DNA from: Gnetum montanum
Lineage: Eukaryota > Streptophyta > Gnetopsida > Gnetales > Gnetaceae
Assembly: GCA_015680685.1 (NCBI GenBank)
Contig: MNCI01005010.1
Span: forward strand, 83,331 to 147,330
Reading direction: 5' to 3'
DNA: 64,000 nucleotides
In this document: positions 11,124 to 23,388 of the stretch, piece after piece
How positions within the stretch are numbered: the stretch's first letter is position 1
How the letters are laid out: every line of letters starts with the position of its first letter
Notes under the pieces: generated by a model
Told to the model about the DNA's origin: nothing
The model's database searches: none
Seen by the model: the letters and a program-made list of their open reading frames with translations, nothing else
Made by a program: the position numbers and the translations under genes

Positions 11124-11935
11124 GCTGGATGGGACTCCAACCATGTCGTTGAGATTGATGAACTACCTAGCTTGTCACATGAAGTGGAAAATTTTCCACA
11201 AAAGTTATATTAGAGAATCATTCAATGTGCACTCTCATGTGTCTAAACTTTGTGGGAATCATAATTTTGTAATGAGTTCCTATGGGAGCAAGTTGCAGCA
11301 TTAGAAAGGGTGACCAAGTGGCAGGCAAAGGAGATTAAAGACCTTAAGGATCACAAAGAGTTTGTGGAAGCTCAATTGGTTAAGAAAGACTCCTTATGAA
11401 CTAAGGAGATAGAATGGTCATGATATTGGAATGTCATCCACCACAAGGTTTCTCTTGCTAGGTGCTCTAGAGAGTAGAAGTTATAGATGGACTTGTTGTC
11501 TCACAAAGCTAGGGAGTGGAGGAACTATTATGCTTGGATCCTTCAGTGGGGTTGGATGTGAAAGGACCTCAAAATGAAATACAAGTTTGAATGGAAGAGT
11601 TACCTAAAGTGGCTATAAGAAGAGTCCATAGAGAGGCAAAAGCTAGAATTTTTCGTGAAGGAAATCAATGTAGGGGATTCCTTTAAGCTATTTGAAGGCT
11701 CTCTAGTGGCTATTGATTCCCTTATTCTTTAGGTCACTACCAATTCCATGGAGGTGACCATACTATATTTTCATGAAAACTACCTACATAGACTAACATC
11801 AAGGAGAGAAACATCTTGACTAGTGCTAATCTTAGGGAAGTGGATTGGGCCAACATGATCGAAGACCAAATTCTCCATTGTCTAGAGGTTGGTCTTTGGG
11901 ACTTTCCATTAGAAGATGTTGCCACAAAATATTTT
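11124..11935 (+). pseudogene. Exon 7 remnant of the antisense passenger gene in element A
   Basis: After CTAAG at 11123 the plus frame starts AGWDSNHVVEIDELPS. This parallels ARLRWDPTEPIDLDTVEP at the start of exon 7 in element D. Further matches in order are CALSCV-TLWES, EIEWS-YW, AREWRNYYAWILQWG, FKLFEGSL and, near the end, DWANMIEDQILHCLEVGLWDFP (D: DVWPDLMEEEIMKHLWAGLDKLP). Many in-frame stops. The protein is tryptophan-rich and predicted helical. Function unknown. Confidence 0.75.
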
Positions 11936-12038
11936 TCAGTTTATTTGTTTTTTAATTAATTTCTTTTATTTTATTTTAGTTTGGCTTGTAGTTTAGTTAT
12001 GTCAATTATTGATTAAAATTTTGTTGTGATTGGTACAG

Positions 12039-12113
12039 GTACTAGGTGATTGTAGTGGCCCCAACAATGATGATGTTGGTGATGCTTCTTCTCCCCCTCT
12101 AGTTGGACCTTAG
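12039..12113 (+). pseudogene. Last exon of the antisense passenger gene in element A
   Basis: Preceded by TTGGTACAG, it begins GTACTAGGT in phase 0 and stays open to a TAG at 12111. Exon 8 in element D also starts GTACCAACT after TTCGTAG in phase 0. The copy here is only 24 codons (GDCSGPNNDDVGDASSPPLV), shorter than the acidic 93-codon exon in D. The shared acceptor and phase support homology. Confidence 0.55.
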
Positions 12114-12180
12114 TACCACTAGTTTGATCATTTCTTTGGTTATTTTTGGTAGTTTTGTGGCTATTTTGGGCCTTTGGTTT

Positions 12181-13062
12181 TTATGAGGTACCCCCTACGC
12201 CCAGCCATACAAATCACAAAGCGTTCATGCATGATCTAGTTGAATTCTGTGGACTTTATAGTTTCCAGTGCAATAGTTCTCTAGGAAGTAAAATTTACAT
12301 TGAGGATGTTTGTTGTCTTCCCAACTACACTAGTGAAGCTCAAGGGTATGGTTTAAGTGTAATTGACACACATAATTTTTATCATTTTGTGTTTTATGGT
12401 TTTGGTACTTGAAATAGATAGGATAATGAATAAAGTAATTTAATGTCTACTTTAATCTAATTGACTAACTATTATGTAACTAGTCCTAACATAAGCATCC
12501 AATCCCACTTTTTGTAAACACATATAATGTTGCTGGGTTACCAAGCGTTAAGCACTGCTAGGATTACCAAATGTCATAGTCATGCTTAAAGTAGTTGTAT
12601 TTATGTGTTTACTTAATTGTTATTTAGCTTATCTCCCCTAATTACTTAATTAGATTAATTAATATAAAACATTGGATAAATAGATAAAAACATTAAATGC
12701 ATGAATGAAACATTTAAACTATCCAGAATGCTACAAGGTTTATCAAGAAGTTCATCTTTATTGATGCACACACTATCATGCTTAGGTACAACAATGCTTG
12801 AATAAAAATTTGTACACTCAATGACTTCTACTATAGACACTCAGGAAAATATTCTAAATTTTAAATTGAAAAACTACAAGATCTTCACTACAACTATGAT
12901 AGAATGATGCCTAAACATAGTAGGTTGGCACATACTTATAGGCAAGAATGGACCCTACATCGACGAGGCCATGTTGATGCATGAAATAATGCATCTATGG
13001 GGCCTAGTTGACAAGCCCTAGTCAAAGAGGCCTCATTGACATGTCTAGTCCATGACTCATCA
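12181..13062 (-). repeat. LTR-C, an old solo or partnerless LTR of the element B family
   Basis: About 882 bp, the same length class as LTR-A. It shares blocks in order: TACCCC near the left end, the AGAAGTTCATCTTTATTG block near 12748, GGTACAACAATG..TTGAATAAA, and CTTATAGGCAAG near the TATA position. It ends ACTCATCA. It is much more diverged than A or B and lacks a primer site on its left. It lies between the last antisense exon and element A's protease. No clear target duplication. Confidence 0.6.
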
Positions 13063-13071
13063 TCAAAGTGT

Positions 13072-13256
13072 TCCTAGTTTTAGGCCTTAGTAGGCAAACA
13101 ATTTAAAGCCTTGGTAGGCCATGCATTGCTAGTTTTAAGCCTTAGTGGGTTGTACATGCTACTAGTTTTAGGCCATGTTAGGCCATAGGTTTGCAAGTTT
13201 TAGGTCTTAGTAGGGCATGCACACCATCAATTTTAGGCCATGGAGGGCCATGCATC
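13072..13256. repeat. Degenerate tandem repeat, unit about 30-34 bp
   Basis: About six units carry AGTTTTAGGCC followed by TTAGTAGGCCATGCAT variants. The pattern AGTTTTAG...TAGTAGG resembles AGTTTTAGCG...TAGCGG in the tandem array of element D at 39911-40285, allowing for loss of CpG. It lies right of LTR-C. Confidence 0.7.
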
Positions 13257-13519
13257 AAAATATTTTTTTTATAAATTTTATGTTTTAATATTTTTATTGA
13301 TATTTTAGATTTTAATTTTTATGGTATTTTTTATGTTTTATGTTTTAAAATAATCAAGACATAAAAAGGTAAATTGTGAATAAGAAAAAATCATAGACTA
13401 CATGTGAAATAAAGCTAAAACAAGGCAATATAAAGAAACACAAAAATGATAAGTGTAAACGAAGGTTAAACTTAGGCTAAGAAAATAAAAGAGAAGGCTA
13501 CATGATTATGGGCATAGGA

Positions 13520-14400
13520 GTAAGTGAATAGAAAACATACATTACTTGTGCAAGTGTTTTCTAATCTTCAAAAGATTAGGAAAGGTGTAAGGTCTATGTT
13601 ACATGATCTTGTATTCCTGATTTCCCTCACTAACCACAATGAAGGGGAGCTCTTCCCATGGTGCATCCATGATTTCATTATTGTCAATTTTGGCATCTTC
13701 CACTATACTAGGCTTCTTGATTTTGTCATTGGCAGTAGGAGTTTCCTTCTAAAACTCGACTTCAAAACCTTTATTTACGTCAACATTGTTGAATATCAAG
13801 GAAACTGCACTATCACTATGAATAATTATTTCACCTCCCTTGTAAGGTAGGTGAATTTATCTATGGATGAGTGAGGAGATAGCTCATAACTAGGCTAGCC
13901 AAGGACTTCTGAGGATGAGATTGAATCTTGGTGTGTTTTCCACCACTAAGAAGTTGGCTATTATGGGGAATTATTCTATTGCTACAAAGTATAAAGAAAT
14001 TAAGCCTTTGACTACCATCCAAGATCCATTATAGGATTTAAGAGTAGAAGTAGAGGTATGTTGCATGTGTTCTATTAGACCCAAGAATTGAACAATGGTA
14101 TAGGGTATGACTTCAATGGTTGCTTCATCATCAACATGCACCCTATGCACCTTGTACTACTCAACCCTTATTGTTATGAAAAGAGGAGCCTTCATTATTT
14201 CACCATCCTTGGGATTTGTTTTAACTTCACTATCATGAAATGTTAGTGTTCTTGTCTTTGTTTCTTCCCTTGGTGAAGGTGGTACCATCATAGTGTGGAT
14301 GGACTCTTCACTAGTGGGAATGTCCTTGCTAATCAGAATTGAAGTCAACATTTTCACCAAGGCTTTGTGGTATGCAGGAAAAGCCATTACAAGGTCATAC
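13520..14400 (-). pseudogene. Aspartic protease and linker of element A (broken)
   Basis: The frame 14157-14387 (YHKALVKMLTSI...EESIHTMMVPPSPREETKTRTLTFH...APLFITI) aligns with the segment just before protease in element D (YREAMVHMLTSI...EVIHAVMFPF...TPLTFH...EPMFITI). Downstream on minus come RVHVDDEATIEVIPYTIV, the catalytic D-x-G-like segment in degenerate form, then FPIIANFLVVENTPRFNLIL. Stops and frameshifts are present. This is the maturation protease region of a Tat-like Pol. Confidence 0.75.
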
Positions 14401-14559
14401 AGGATTAAAGAAGTGTTCTTTTATTCCAAGGACTATTTGATCTATTCCATGGAATTGAGGAAGTCTTTATCATTAGGTGTTAGTTTATCATTCTTGTTGA
14501 TTTTCACTTCCTCCATGCACTCTAGGATGCAAACATTATGTTTTAGTGGTTATGGTCTA

Positions 14560-16990
14560 GCATCTTTTCCTTTCCCTTATGGCTTGGGGTCATCCCTTGG
14601 TTGACTAGTTAAAGTAGCCTAAGTGTTAGAGCTCATGGGGATGGATGAAATATGAGTGGCCTTTGGTGGGTTCACCTCCTTCCATGCCTTAACCAACTTC
14701 TTATCTTTGGTTTTAGACTTTAGCACAAACTTCTTGCATTATTTACTTAGTGATTTCTTATTACTATTGGGTTAAGAAGAAGTTGTTATGTTATCCACTA
14801 TGGGATGAAATTGTTCGCTTGTAGTCACAAGTCTATTTGTAGTAGTAGAGGATACTCTGATCATGTAGTATTTCTTGGGAGGCATTGATGAGGGTATCCT
14901 TACAACAATGGGGATCCTTGAACTAGACAAAGTTGATGGATCCCTTTCATTGCAAGTAGGTACCAAAACTAGGAATAACTCCCATGTAGGTCTTGAGTTA
15001 TTACTCACATTGAATGTTGCTATGGTTTATGGACTATTATTGGCATTCAATAGGTCCTTGTAAAATTGCATGGATTGGGTTTGTGGCTTAATTGGGTTAG
15101 AGACATAAAGCACCAACTCTTCATTGTCTATCATCTTTTGTAGGTCATCCTTTAGGGCTAGGCAAAAATTGATATCATAACCTAAAAGCTGATGATAATG
15201 GTAGAATTAGTCTAGTTTCAAGTACTTTGCTATAGGCAGATCATGCTTGGTTGCTAGAGTGGGGTTCTTTGTGATCTCACATAACTAATCATGCCTCTTG
15301 AGGACATTCTCTATCTTTTGTTTGTATTGGATCTGTCCATTCTTAAGCAACTAATCAAGGAGTTTAGACAATTTTAGGGGTAACCTAGTGTACTTTGATT
15401 AATATTTCCTCTTAAAGTCAAGCCTCATGTTGCTTGATGTAGAGGCCCCAGATGTCGATGGTTGGTTGTTTGTGGTAGGGACCTTCGATTGGCTTGACTT
15501 TGGCCCATGTATGGTTTTGTTATCTTTGGCCATAACTACATGGTTTTGTCTTCCCTTCTCCTTATCCTTCCATTTATATTAGTTTTTATATGCCATGTAG
15601 ATAAGGTCATGACTAGTCTCAATAGCATCCTCTATGTTCCTAGTTTGTGAGGAGGCCTAATTGAGTGACCGCAAGTCTAGGTAGTAAAGTTTAGACTTGA
15701 TAAAGTAATTGATCATCCCCTTGAAGATGGCTAGAAGGTGGATTTTGGCTATGGGTTAGGAAACCTCATTCAGTAGAGAATTCCACCTTCAGATGAACTT
15801 ATAAATAAGTTCAAGGGATCCTTATTTCATTTTCATCAGTTGGCCTAGGGTGGTATCCAATTTCAAGTTGCACTTGAAGTCATTCACAAATTGTCACATC
15901 AAGTCTTGAAGTGGGGATATAGATCCCTAGGGAAATGAGCGATACCAATCTAAGGCCTTCCTTTGAAGAGTCATAGGAAAGATTCTCATTATAGTATGAG
16001 GCACTCATGATGGAAGGTGATAACATAACTGTTGGGATCACCTTTGCCATTATACTTGGTAAACTACGATATGGGAATGCCTGGGGGAAGAGTTATTTGT
16101 GGGATAGTATGACAAATAGGATCCATCTTGATAGAAATCCATTATGTTGATTGTATGGGTAGTTAAAGCTTTAAGTTTATGTAACTCTTCCATAATGTCC
16201 TGGATCATTTGAAAGTCTTGATCCAAGCCTTGAGGAATTCCCATGGGTTTCAAGATTTGAATACATGGTTATGGAGTGATTTGAAAGGCCTATGGCCTTG
16301 CAATGGATTATGGTATGGAGGGAAGAGGCTAAGTAATCATTGTCATAGGGGGGCTAAAAAATGAAAAGGAGGGTTGCACTAGTATATATGGGACAAAGGG
16401 GATGAATGGTGTATGTGACCCTTGTATTATTTAGAATTCCACTATGGGATCCACTAGAATGAAGAATAGATGGGTAGTGGTGAAGACCATAACTAACGAT
16501 TGTGTAGATCGAGGTTACATGGCAAAAGACATAGATAAGAAAAGATGAGTTGATTGGGTCATAAATTGTGTCTAGTAAGCCACCATAATGAGTGTTGGTC
16601 CAAACAAAATTCAGTAAATAGGAGAAGAGGATTGGAAAACCTAACCTATAGAAGAGGCAGGAGAGGCCAAACTAGGTGTGGTGGCTTGGGGAACTAACCG
16701 TTGGAAAAGGCTCGCAATAAAGTTGTCAAGTTTAGGTTTAGCCTCGAATTCTTCATGCTCTTTAGGATAACCCTCTAAGCTAGCCTCCTCACTTTGTTCA
16801 TCCATCTCAATTAGTTGGAATAGTAAGCAAGTGTGAATATCATTCAAGGATATCTTGTTATACGAGGAAGGGATATACTCCTACTCGTTTCGATGGATTA
16901 GTTCATACTCACATTTTGATTTGACTTTCACACATGGAATGAGCAGGCTGGCTTGGATTTTGGTATAAATGAAATTATATTAATTTTCAT
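14560..16990 (-). pseudogene. Gag of element A (broken)
   Basis: Minus-strand matches to D's Gag in order: an acidic block at 16641-16847; LDQDFQMIQDIMEELHKLKA and MDFYQDGS at 16050-16253; FTKYNGKGDPNSYV near 16040; ALDWYRSFP near 15930; QFVNDFKCNLKLDTTL; KFIWRWNSLLNEV; AIFKGMINYFIKSKLYYL near 15700. All share spacing with the D homologue. Numerous stops, several TAG. It would have made the particle protein of a Tat-type element. The zinc-knuckle region (about 15150-15300) is only weakly visible. Confidence 0.8.
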
Positions 16991-16999
16991 CTATTATGG

Positions 17000-18025
17000 A
17001 AAAGTTTGGGCTTTGACCCCTTTGTCTAAGTGATTGTGTATGCTTAGCCACTATTGCGTCTTTGGGGTCATAGATTCTCATTGCATCATGGTTGGATGTT
17101 ATGTCTATTAGGTTAGTAGGAAAAACTATGGATTTTATAAAAGGCATTGACAATAATTTATCTTGATTTTATTTTTAATTAATTAAATAAAATTCCAACA
17201 AGTCAAATTTCCCAATGTGCAAATGGATGTTGCTATAAAAATGGGTGTAACTACAACTAGAAATGCAATGTAGGTTGCAGTGACAGTGATGTGCACTACA
17301 CTTAGAAAAATATGACAATTTTAATATTGGAGAAAATAACTACATTGTCTTTGCTAGTAAGAACTATACTAGAGGGTAGGGAAGAAATTTTTTTCCCCAG
17401 AAAAACTATGTTGGGAATAATGCCTCTTGAAAAAGTGCACTAGCCTTGGGGAGAACCATCTTGGCTTTGCCCCAAAATTTCATAGCAAGGGAGTTGGGTT
17501 AGTAATGTGGCAATGAAAAATGTAGTTTTTTACTAAAAACACACTATGTATTCTTGGTAAAACTATGATGGGATTATGTGGTGATGTAAAATATAATTAG
17601 TTCACCAAAGCTATGTAGGGTAGTTTGGGAAAAAGGGGAAAGGTGGACTAATTTTTCCAAGAGACCTAACAAAAAAAATTAATAGCAGGAAATTGGTGGT
17701 GGAAATATGTGCTAGCCTTTGGAAAACAAAGGCCAAGTTTTGACAACCAAATGTTGCAGGTTTTCTAAGAAACCATGCTAGCTCCCAAAATTCCAACAAT
17801 TACTGTGAATTTCATAACATCCAATTTGACTATAACAACCACACTACATATTAGTTACAAGAAAATGGGTAGTGGTGTTGGTTTTCTTAGCAAATTTTCT
17901 TAACAAAGTTTAGAGGGTTTTAATGTAGATTCAAAAATTTTACTTTTTAAAAATTACTTTTAAAAGGGGCAAAGCAATATTGGACAAATAATTTTGATGG
18001 AAGCCCTTCTTTTAGCACTAGAAAC
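17000..18025 (-). other. Leader of element A with dispersed short repeats and primer-binding site
   Basis: No coding frame. Variants of AACTATGCTAGCC recur (near 17350, 17405, 17440, 17552, 17610, 17772 and 17845), matching the same motif in LTR2 and in 1560-2200. At 18003-18020 a decayed primer site adjoins the LTR and matches those at 105 and 52646. Confidence 0.55.
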
Positions 18026-19269
18026 TATTACACTAGAAAAATTTGATCACTTGAAAGCCAAAAATTCCAAGTGGAAATAGTTTGATCTTGAATCCCAAGG
18101 ACCTCTAAGAAAAAGGGTTAAATGTACCTTGGATGGTCTTGTCGATCATCCAGGGACTTAAGAAGTGTAAACAGGTGTAAATAATTCAAATAAAAATGTA
18201 GATCTATTCTAAGAAAGTGAACAAAAACAAATCGTAAATAAACTTACATAAAAAATGAACTATATTGAAAGAATAAAGTTCAAAGTTGTATAAATTATGT
18301 GCCTAAATGAAAAGGGAGTTACACATATGGAGCTTGAAGCCTATTAATGCCAGTAGGTTGCATTCTATAATTAACCTCACGATCCATGTTCTCCCTAGCT
18401 TCTATTATTAACACTTGTTACTACTTCTCAGCTTAGATTTGCTGCATTTGTGACAAGATAGGTAAGTGATGTGCTTGAAATTTTGGTGCTATTGAACTAT
18501 TCTGAGAATCTCCAATGCCTAGGTAGTTTCTATTTTTCTCCAAAAATCTCCAAAATGCCAAAGGGTTCAAATGCCAAAAGTTGTAAAAGTTGTGTATCTT
18601 TAGGAACTAAATAGAACTTGTTTGATGTGATCAAATTTTTTTTTATAGGTTAGATGGTTGCTAATTTGCGGCTGCAAATTTATATCATAATTTCTAATAG
18701 ATTGGTGTAATTTCCAGGTGTGGCAAGCCACCAATTTCAATGTAGTTTTTTATTTTTGGCAAGTTTGATGCACCTAGGCCATCAAAGCTATGCTAACTGC
18801 TATAAATAGTAAATGGACTTTGAAAACTATGTTGGCTTTACCAAACTATGCTATCCTTGCTAGAACTATGCTCACCTTGTGGAACCATGATAGCCTTACT
18901 AGAACTATGCTAAGCTTTGTGGAATCACACTGATTTTTCTAGGAAAATAAAGGCCCAAAAATTCCAATGTTGGGTGTAGGTGGTTCTAATGTTGTTTTGG
19001 CTATGGCCAACATAAAACCCATAAAAACTAAATTTGGCCATTCCCAAGGCATTTTTAGCCTTCCCAAGCCCAAATATTGACATGACATAACTTTTTCCTC
19101 CTGGAAAGTGAGGCTATAACAACTTATGAGGCTAAAAAGTTCAAGTATGTGAGATTGTAGCTCATGGACTACAAACCTCATATTTTATAATAAACTTCTG
19201 GCCTTAGTTTCAATGGTGAAGGCTACAACGCCAAAAGATTGCAACATGAATTTTTTTGGTGGTGTTTCA
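18026..19269 (-). repeat. 5' LTR of element A (LTR2)
   Basis: Homologous to 130-1556. It shares GGTCTTGTCGAT (18135) and CAGGGACTTA with the LTRs of element D and ends GGTGTTTCA at 19269 like D. The primer site lies immediately left, then gag and protease, so on minus this is the 5' LTR. CTATTTATAG on minus near 18803 may be the TATA region. The terminal TG has become TA. Confidence 0.7.
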
Positions 19270-19655
19270 ACCTAACATTTTTGATAGGCTATATTAGAAT
19301 AACAATCCTAACAAGAGGAAATGTTGCTCCAAGATTCTTAAATATCCAAGAGAAAATGAATTAAATTATTCTTTTATTTTTTTAGATAGCTTAGAATAGA
19401 AAGGAATAAAGTGAGAATATGTAAATATCCAAGGTTGGACACACCACATTATAAATAATTAGGTGGGAACCCAAGAAGTGTGAGTGATTGTCCCTACATG
19501 AACCATGGGCAATCCTTGGTTTCTGACTCTTGGAACTTTGTATATGCTTGATTTTGACTAAATTCTTCCTTGTAAATATTGACATAGTAATTCTAGAACC
19601 TATGCTATTTCATAAATTTGATATTGGATCATGGTTAAGGACCTTTCCTTTTTCT
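19270..19655. other. AT-rich DNA without recognisable genes
   Basis: No frame or repeat recognised. It could partly be plastid-derived flank of the trnR relic to its right, but I cannot confirm that by eye. Confidence 0.4.
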
Positions 19656-19738
19656 TGGGTCCTAGGTAAGGAGGTATTTGGACCCTCAACATCATGATTT
19701 GTAGGCATGTGCTCTCATCCTCTAAGCTATAGGCACCC
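19656..19738 (-). pseudogene. trnR-ACG: Plastid-like tRNA-Arg(ACG) relic
   Basis: Read on minus, the tRNA core follows the plastid trnR-ACG gene: TAGCTTAGAGGATGAGAGCA (D arm), ATGCCTACAAATCATGATGT (anticodon arm, ACG now ACA), GAGGGTCCAAATACCTCCT (T arm) and a final GGACCCA. Nearly all changes from the plastid form I know are transitions, fitting decay of a nuclear plastid insert. The anticodon change and broken T stem mean it is not functional. The usual neighbours, rrn5 and trnN, were not recognised nearby. Confidence 0.7.
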
Positions 19739-22001
19739 TTGTTAAGATTTATTTTCCTAAGTTCCTTCCAAATAATGTTTTCACCTAAATTGTTCAAGGA
19801 GGATCTAGGACCAAGTTTCTCACAAGGTATTACACTTTGAAGTATGAAGCAAAAAGATGACATCCTAATCACTAGAAAAAAGGAATCCACAATACTTAAG
19901 TCTCTCATTTTAGGAATAATCATATCATATATAAGTTTAAAATTAAAAAAAGGATTACAATAACCTCATTTTTATAATGAGTGATACTCTCTTCTCAAAG
20001 AAAAAATAGGAAACATTATTGTGTTACTAACAATTTCATATTTGGTTATTTTTCACATATAGGTGAAGCCAAAAGAGGAGGTGAGCCTCATTAACCAAAC
20101 AAAAATGTTGAAAGAGAGGTTAATTAACCAAACAAAAATGTTGAAAGAGAGGTTAAGTAAACTAAATAGCTTATTGTTGCTTCATAAAATGATTGAAAGG
20201 GAAAATAAATTATAAGTAATTCCTTAAGGGTTTTGGGATTAAAAATTAGGTAGAAGGACAACCATGCATAGGGGTTGTTGTGTCCAAAATATTAGAATGA
20301 AAATATAAATAAAAATATTCAAATAATAAAATAAATAATATTGAATGACCAAAATATACCAATCAAATTCTACCATCACTTAACCTTAAATTTATGGAAG
20401 CTAGTACCAAACTCTTAGTGTTTAAATATTAAAGTTGCAATGTTTACTTTTATGGATAAAAATATTTACCAAACCAAATAAAAATCAAAGAAAATATTCT
20501 TATAGATGTTATTTATTATTTCTTAAATTATCTACTAAGATTAGCTAAAAATACTATCTCAATTTCTATTATTCATATCACTAATAATATCTCCCTTTTA
20601 GTGTTAGTTGAAGATCACCACCATGACATGATATTTACTATCGCAAATAGTAAAAGGTTGTAAAATGCCTTAAGGTTACTTAAAAATCAATTGACCAATT
20701 TCTCTATGCTAGCTCTACCAAATTAGACAAAGAAGTTGAAATGACATTTTAAATGCTAATATTCCCAAATTAAATAGAAAATATTGGCAAACAAATTCAT
20801 ATAAATTATGCAAACTTCAGTGGTGGGGAAACATAATCAATCTTATAATGAGAGTTAAGACCAAATGTTGATGAATCCTAAGTCTCCTATATGTAATTAA
20901 ATATTAATGAGCCCTAATTATTATATATTGATTTTCAAACTTGAAAAAATTTTACTTGTGACTTCTGCATCATTCATCTTTTAATTAATAGGTCAAAACT
21001 ATGATTTTGACATTAAAAATTTGTGTGGTTAAACCTAAAGATCAAAATGCATATATTTTTCATCATTTTTGTGCTAGCATTTCCATACAAAATATATAAA
21101 ACATCTCAAATCACATCATGAACACTATTATAGGTTTCAATGAAAGTGAATATAATTGCATAGCCATTGAAAAGCACCTCAATGTTCATGTCACCATCAT
21201 ATAGGTCTCTATCTTCTAGATGTTAGATGTTGAAGGAGGAATTAGGGCCAAAAATTCTAAAATAAGTTAATAATCCTAATGAATTGACTTAGAAATTTGG
21301 TAGAGCTAAGTAACATTACAAGTAGGTTAAAATTGCATAAAATCTATAAGGAAACATTAGCATGATGAAAAAAACATAGGTCCAAGTTCAAACTATAGAA
21401 ATATGTATTTCAAATTCATTTCACTTATCATATATCATGAACCACAATGTGCATTGACTAATAAATCCAAAATCCAAAATGAAAAATATTGTAATAATTT
21501 CTCTACCTAATTAGAAGCATTGTTGATATAACTCCCCAGATGATTGATATCTTCTAAATATACTTCAAACCCTAAGTACAGAGAAAAAATCAATGATTTT
21601 ATCAAAAAAAAGATCTAAAATTAAAATCATTTACATATATCTATAAGGCTATGTAGGATTTGCTCCTATTTGACAAGGTTTTTCTCTCTAGCTCTATCTT
21701 CTCAATATCAATGAAATATATGAATCATTTCTATTGTAAGAGTTGCCAAGTATTTATACTCACAAGGGCATGCTAGGATCTAAGAAACAAGTGATTATGA
21801 ATGGATGACTAAAACCCAATCAAATATATATATATATATAATGTAATTCTAAATTAAAATACAAATAATAATTCTAAATAGGATCTATACCAAATGTTGG
21901 TCTTCTAAGGTACTACTAAGCACTAATTGTCAAGCTATATCAATTACAAATAGTAACTAAGGTCCAAGGTTCAAATCCAAATATATCTAACTAAGATTAA
22001 T
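19739..22001. other. AT-rich DNA; a 33-bp tandem duplication and an AT microsatellite
   Basis: No gene recognised on either strand. 20091-20119 and 20124-20152 are identical copies (AACCAAACAAAAATGTTGAA in the middle) with period 33. An (AT)n run lies at 21824-21842. The minus frame 19600-19923 largely overlaps the tRNA relic and is not protein-like. Confidence 0.5.
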
Positions 22002-23388
22002 TGTTGGCGACCATTTGGGACACGACCGCCAATGAGTGTCCTCGAATAGGATTTGGGTGCTTGCTAGTCTCTGACAACACCAAGGCCCAGATACCTCCAA
22101 ATAGACTCAGTAGTTAATGTGAGTATGTGTGTGTGCTATTGCATTGTGCGTTTGTGAAAAATGAAACGATTTCGTTGTGTGTAAACTACAAATGACTTAT
22201 CTTAAAGAGATTCAACCAACTTTGCCAAGTACTGTGAGTTGTTGAGNATTTAAACAAGGTAAAATGATACGAGTAAACACTTCGCAATAAATCTATCCCC
22301 AAATTCAATAACTATGAATTGTTCAAACTTCCAAGGCCCAAATAAGCAATTTCTTCAAGACAATCCTACTATGCTACCAAAAAATTGCTACGTAAACTAT
22401 CACGTACGAGACTCTATTTTGGCTAGATAATGGATGTCAAAAATTGCATTCAACAGAACCTTCAAAAGACTTGACAATTTCTAATTGAAATACCATGGAG
22501 ATTCACTTTAAAGATAAAAAGAAGCTATTCTGGTCCCATCAAAATACCAAATATTTTCTGAACCCTCTTGACTAGTGAATCGTTCAACGGCATGACTACA
22601 AGCAAAGGCTCTCTTACAACAATCCCAATAGTGGTTCTTATATGTTGCACAATAATCAAATTCACTACTAAAATGCTCTTAATGCTTTCAAACACAATCA
22701 CTTATATGGAAAAATTTTAATAGAAATTTCTATTATGTAACAAGAACAATAAGAGCAATCTAAAAATCTCAAAATTACTTGCCAAGGATGATACTATCTA
22801 AACCACTAGCTAAAAAATTTAAACAAAATAAAAATAAAAAACATAACTCAGAGGACTATGAAAAAGAGGCTGAAATATTTTCTTTAGCAATCCATCTTAC
22901 AAGCAATCTTTCACAATGTGTGACTCCAAGTGTGTGATAAGTGATACCCCAAACTGATATCTTTTCTCTTACCCCTGAAGCCTTTTTATAGGGTTTAAAA
23001 GGTAGTTACATTCTAAAATATATTAGCTAACTTTTCTCCCAAGTAAGGAAGTTAATTACTTGCCCAACAAGTTAGGAGACCTTACTTGTCCAAAAAGTTA
23101 GGTAAGTTACAAAAATTTTGGGTGGTTGTAACCACCATAGAGATAAAAAAGCTGCAGCTGACAAGTGTTCCATTTAATTGAAAAGTGGCCCTTCAGTCGC
23201 CAAGTGGTCACCATGGAGACAAAAAAGCTATAGTTGACAAGTGGCCTTTTTAATTGCCAAGTGTCTTCATGGTAATTAAAATTAAAATTAGTTACAAATA
23301 TCATAGTTGTAACTATCATAGGAAGTTACAACTTCCATAGGAATAAAAGGGATAATACCCAAATGTCCCCTTTATATAGGATGTTACA
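22002..23388 (-). repeat. Possible solo LTR
   Basis: Begins TGTTGGCGACC and can be closed at GATGTTACA (23388). On minus, CTATAAAAAGG at 22981-22991 is a strong TATA box. Just upstream of it, on the U3 side, a segment of about 75 bp containing AAAAAAGCT and TTGACAAGTGG is repeated (23140-23215 and 23216-23270). No matching target duplication was found and boundaries are guesses. It holds no gene. A single unknown base lies at 22247. Confidence 0.35.

Noticed and set aside
19600-19923. 107-codon minus frame
   Set aside because: It runs through the tRNA-Arg relic and has no protein resemblance.
22002-23388. Firm call of an LTR retrotransposon
   Set aside because: No target duplication, partner LTR or primer site; kept only as a possible solo LTR.
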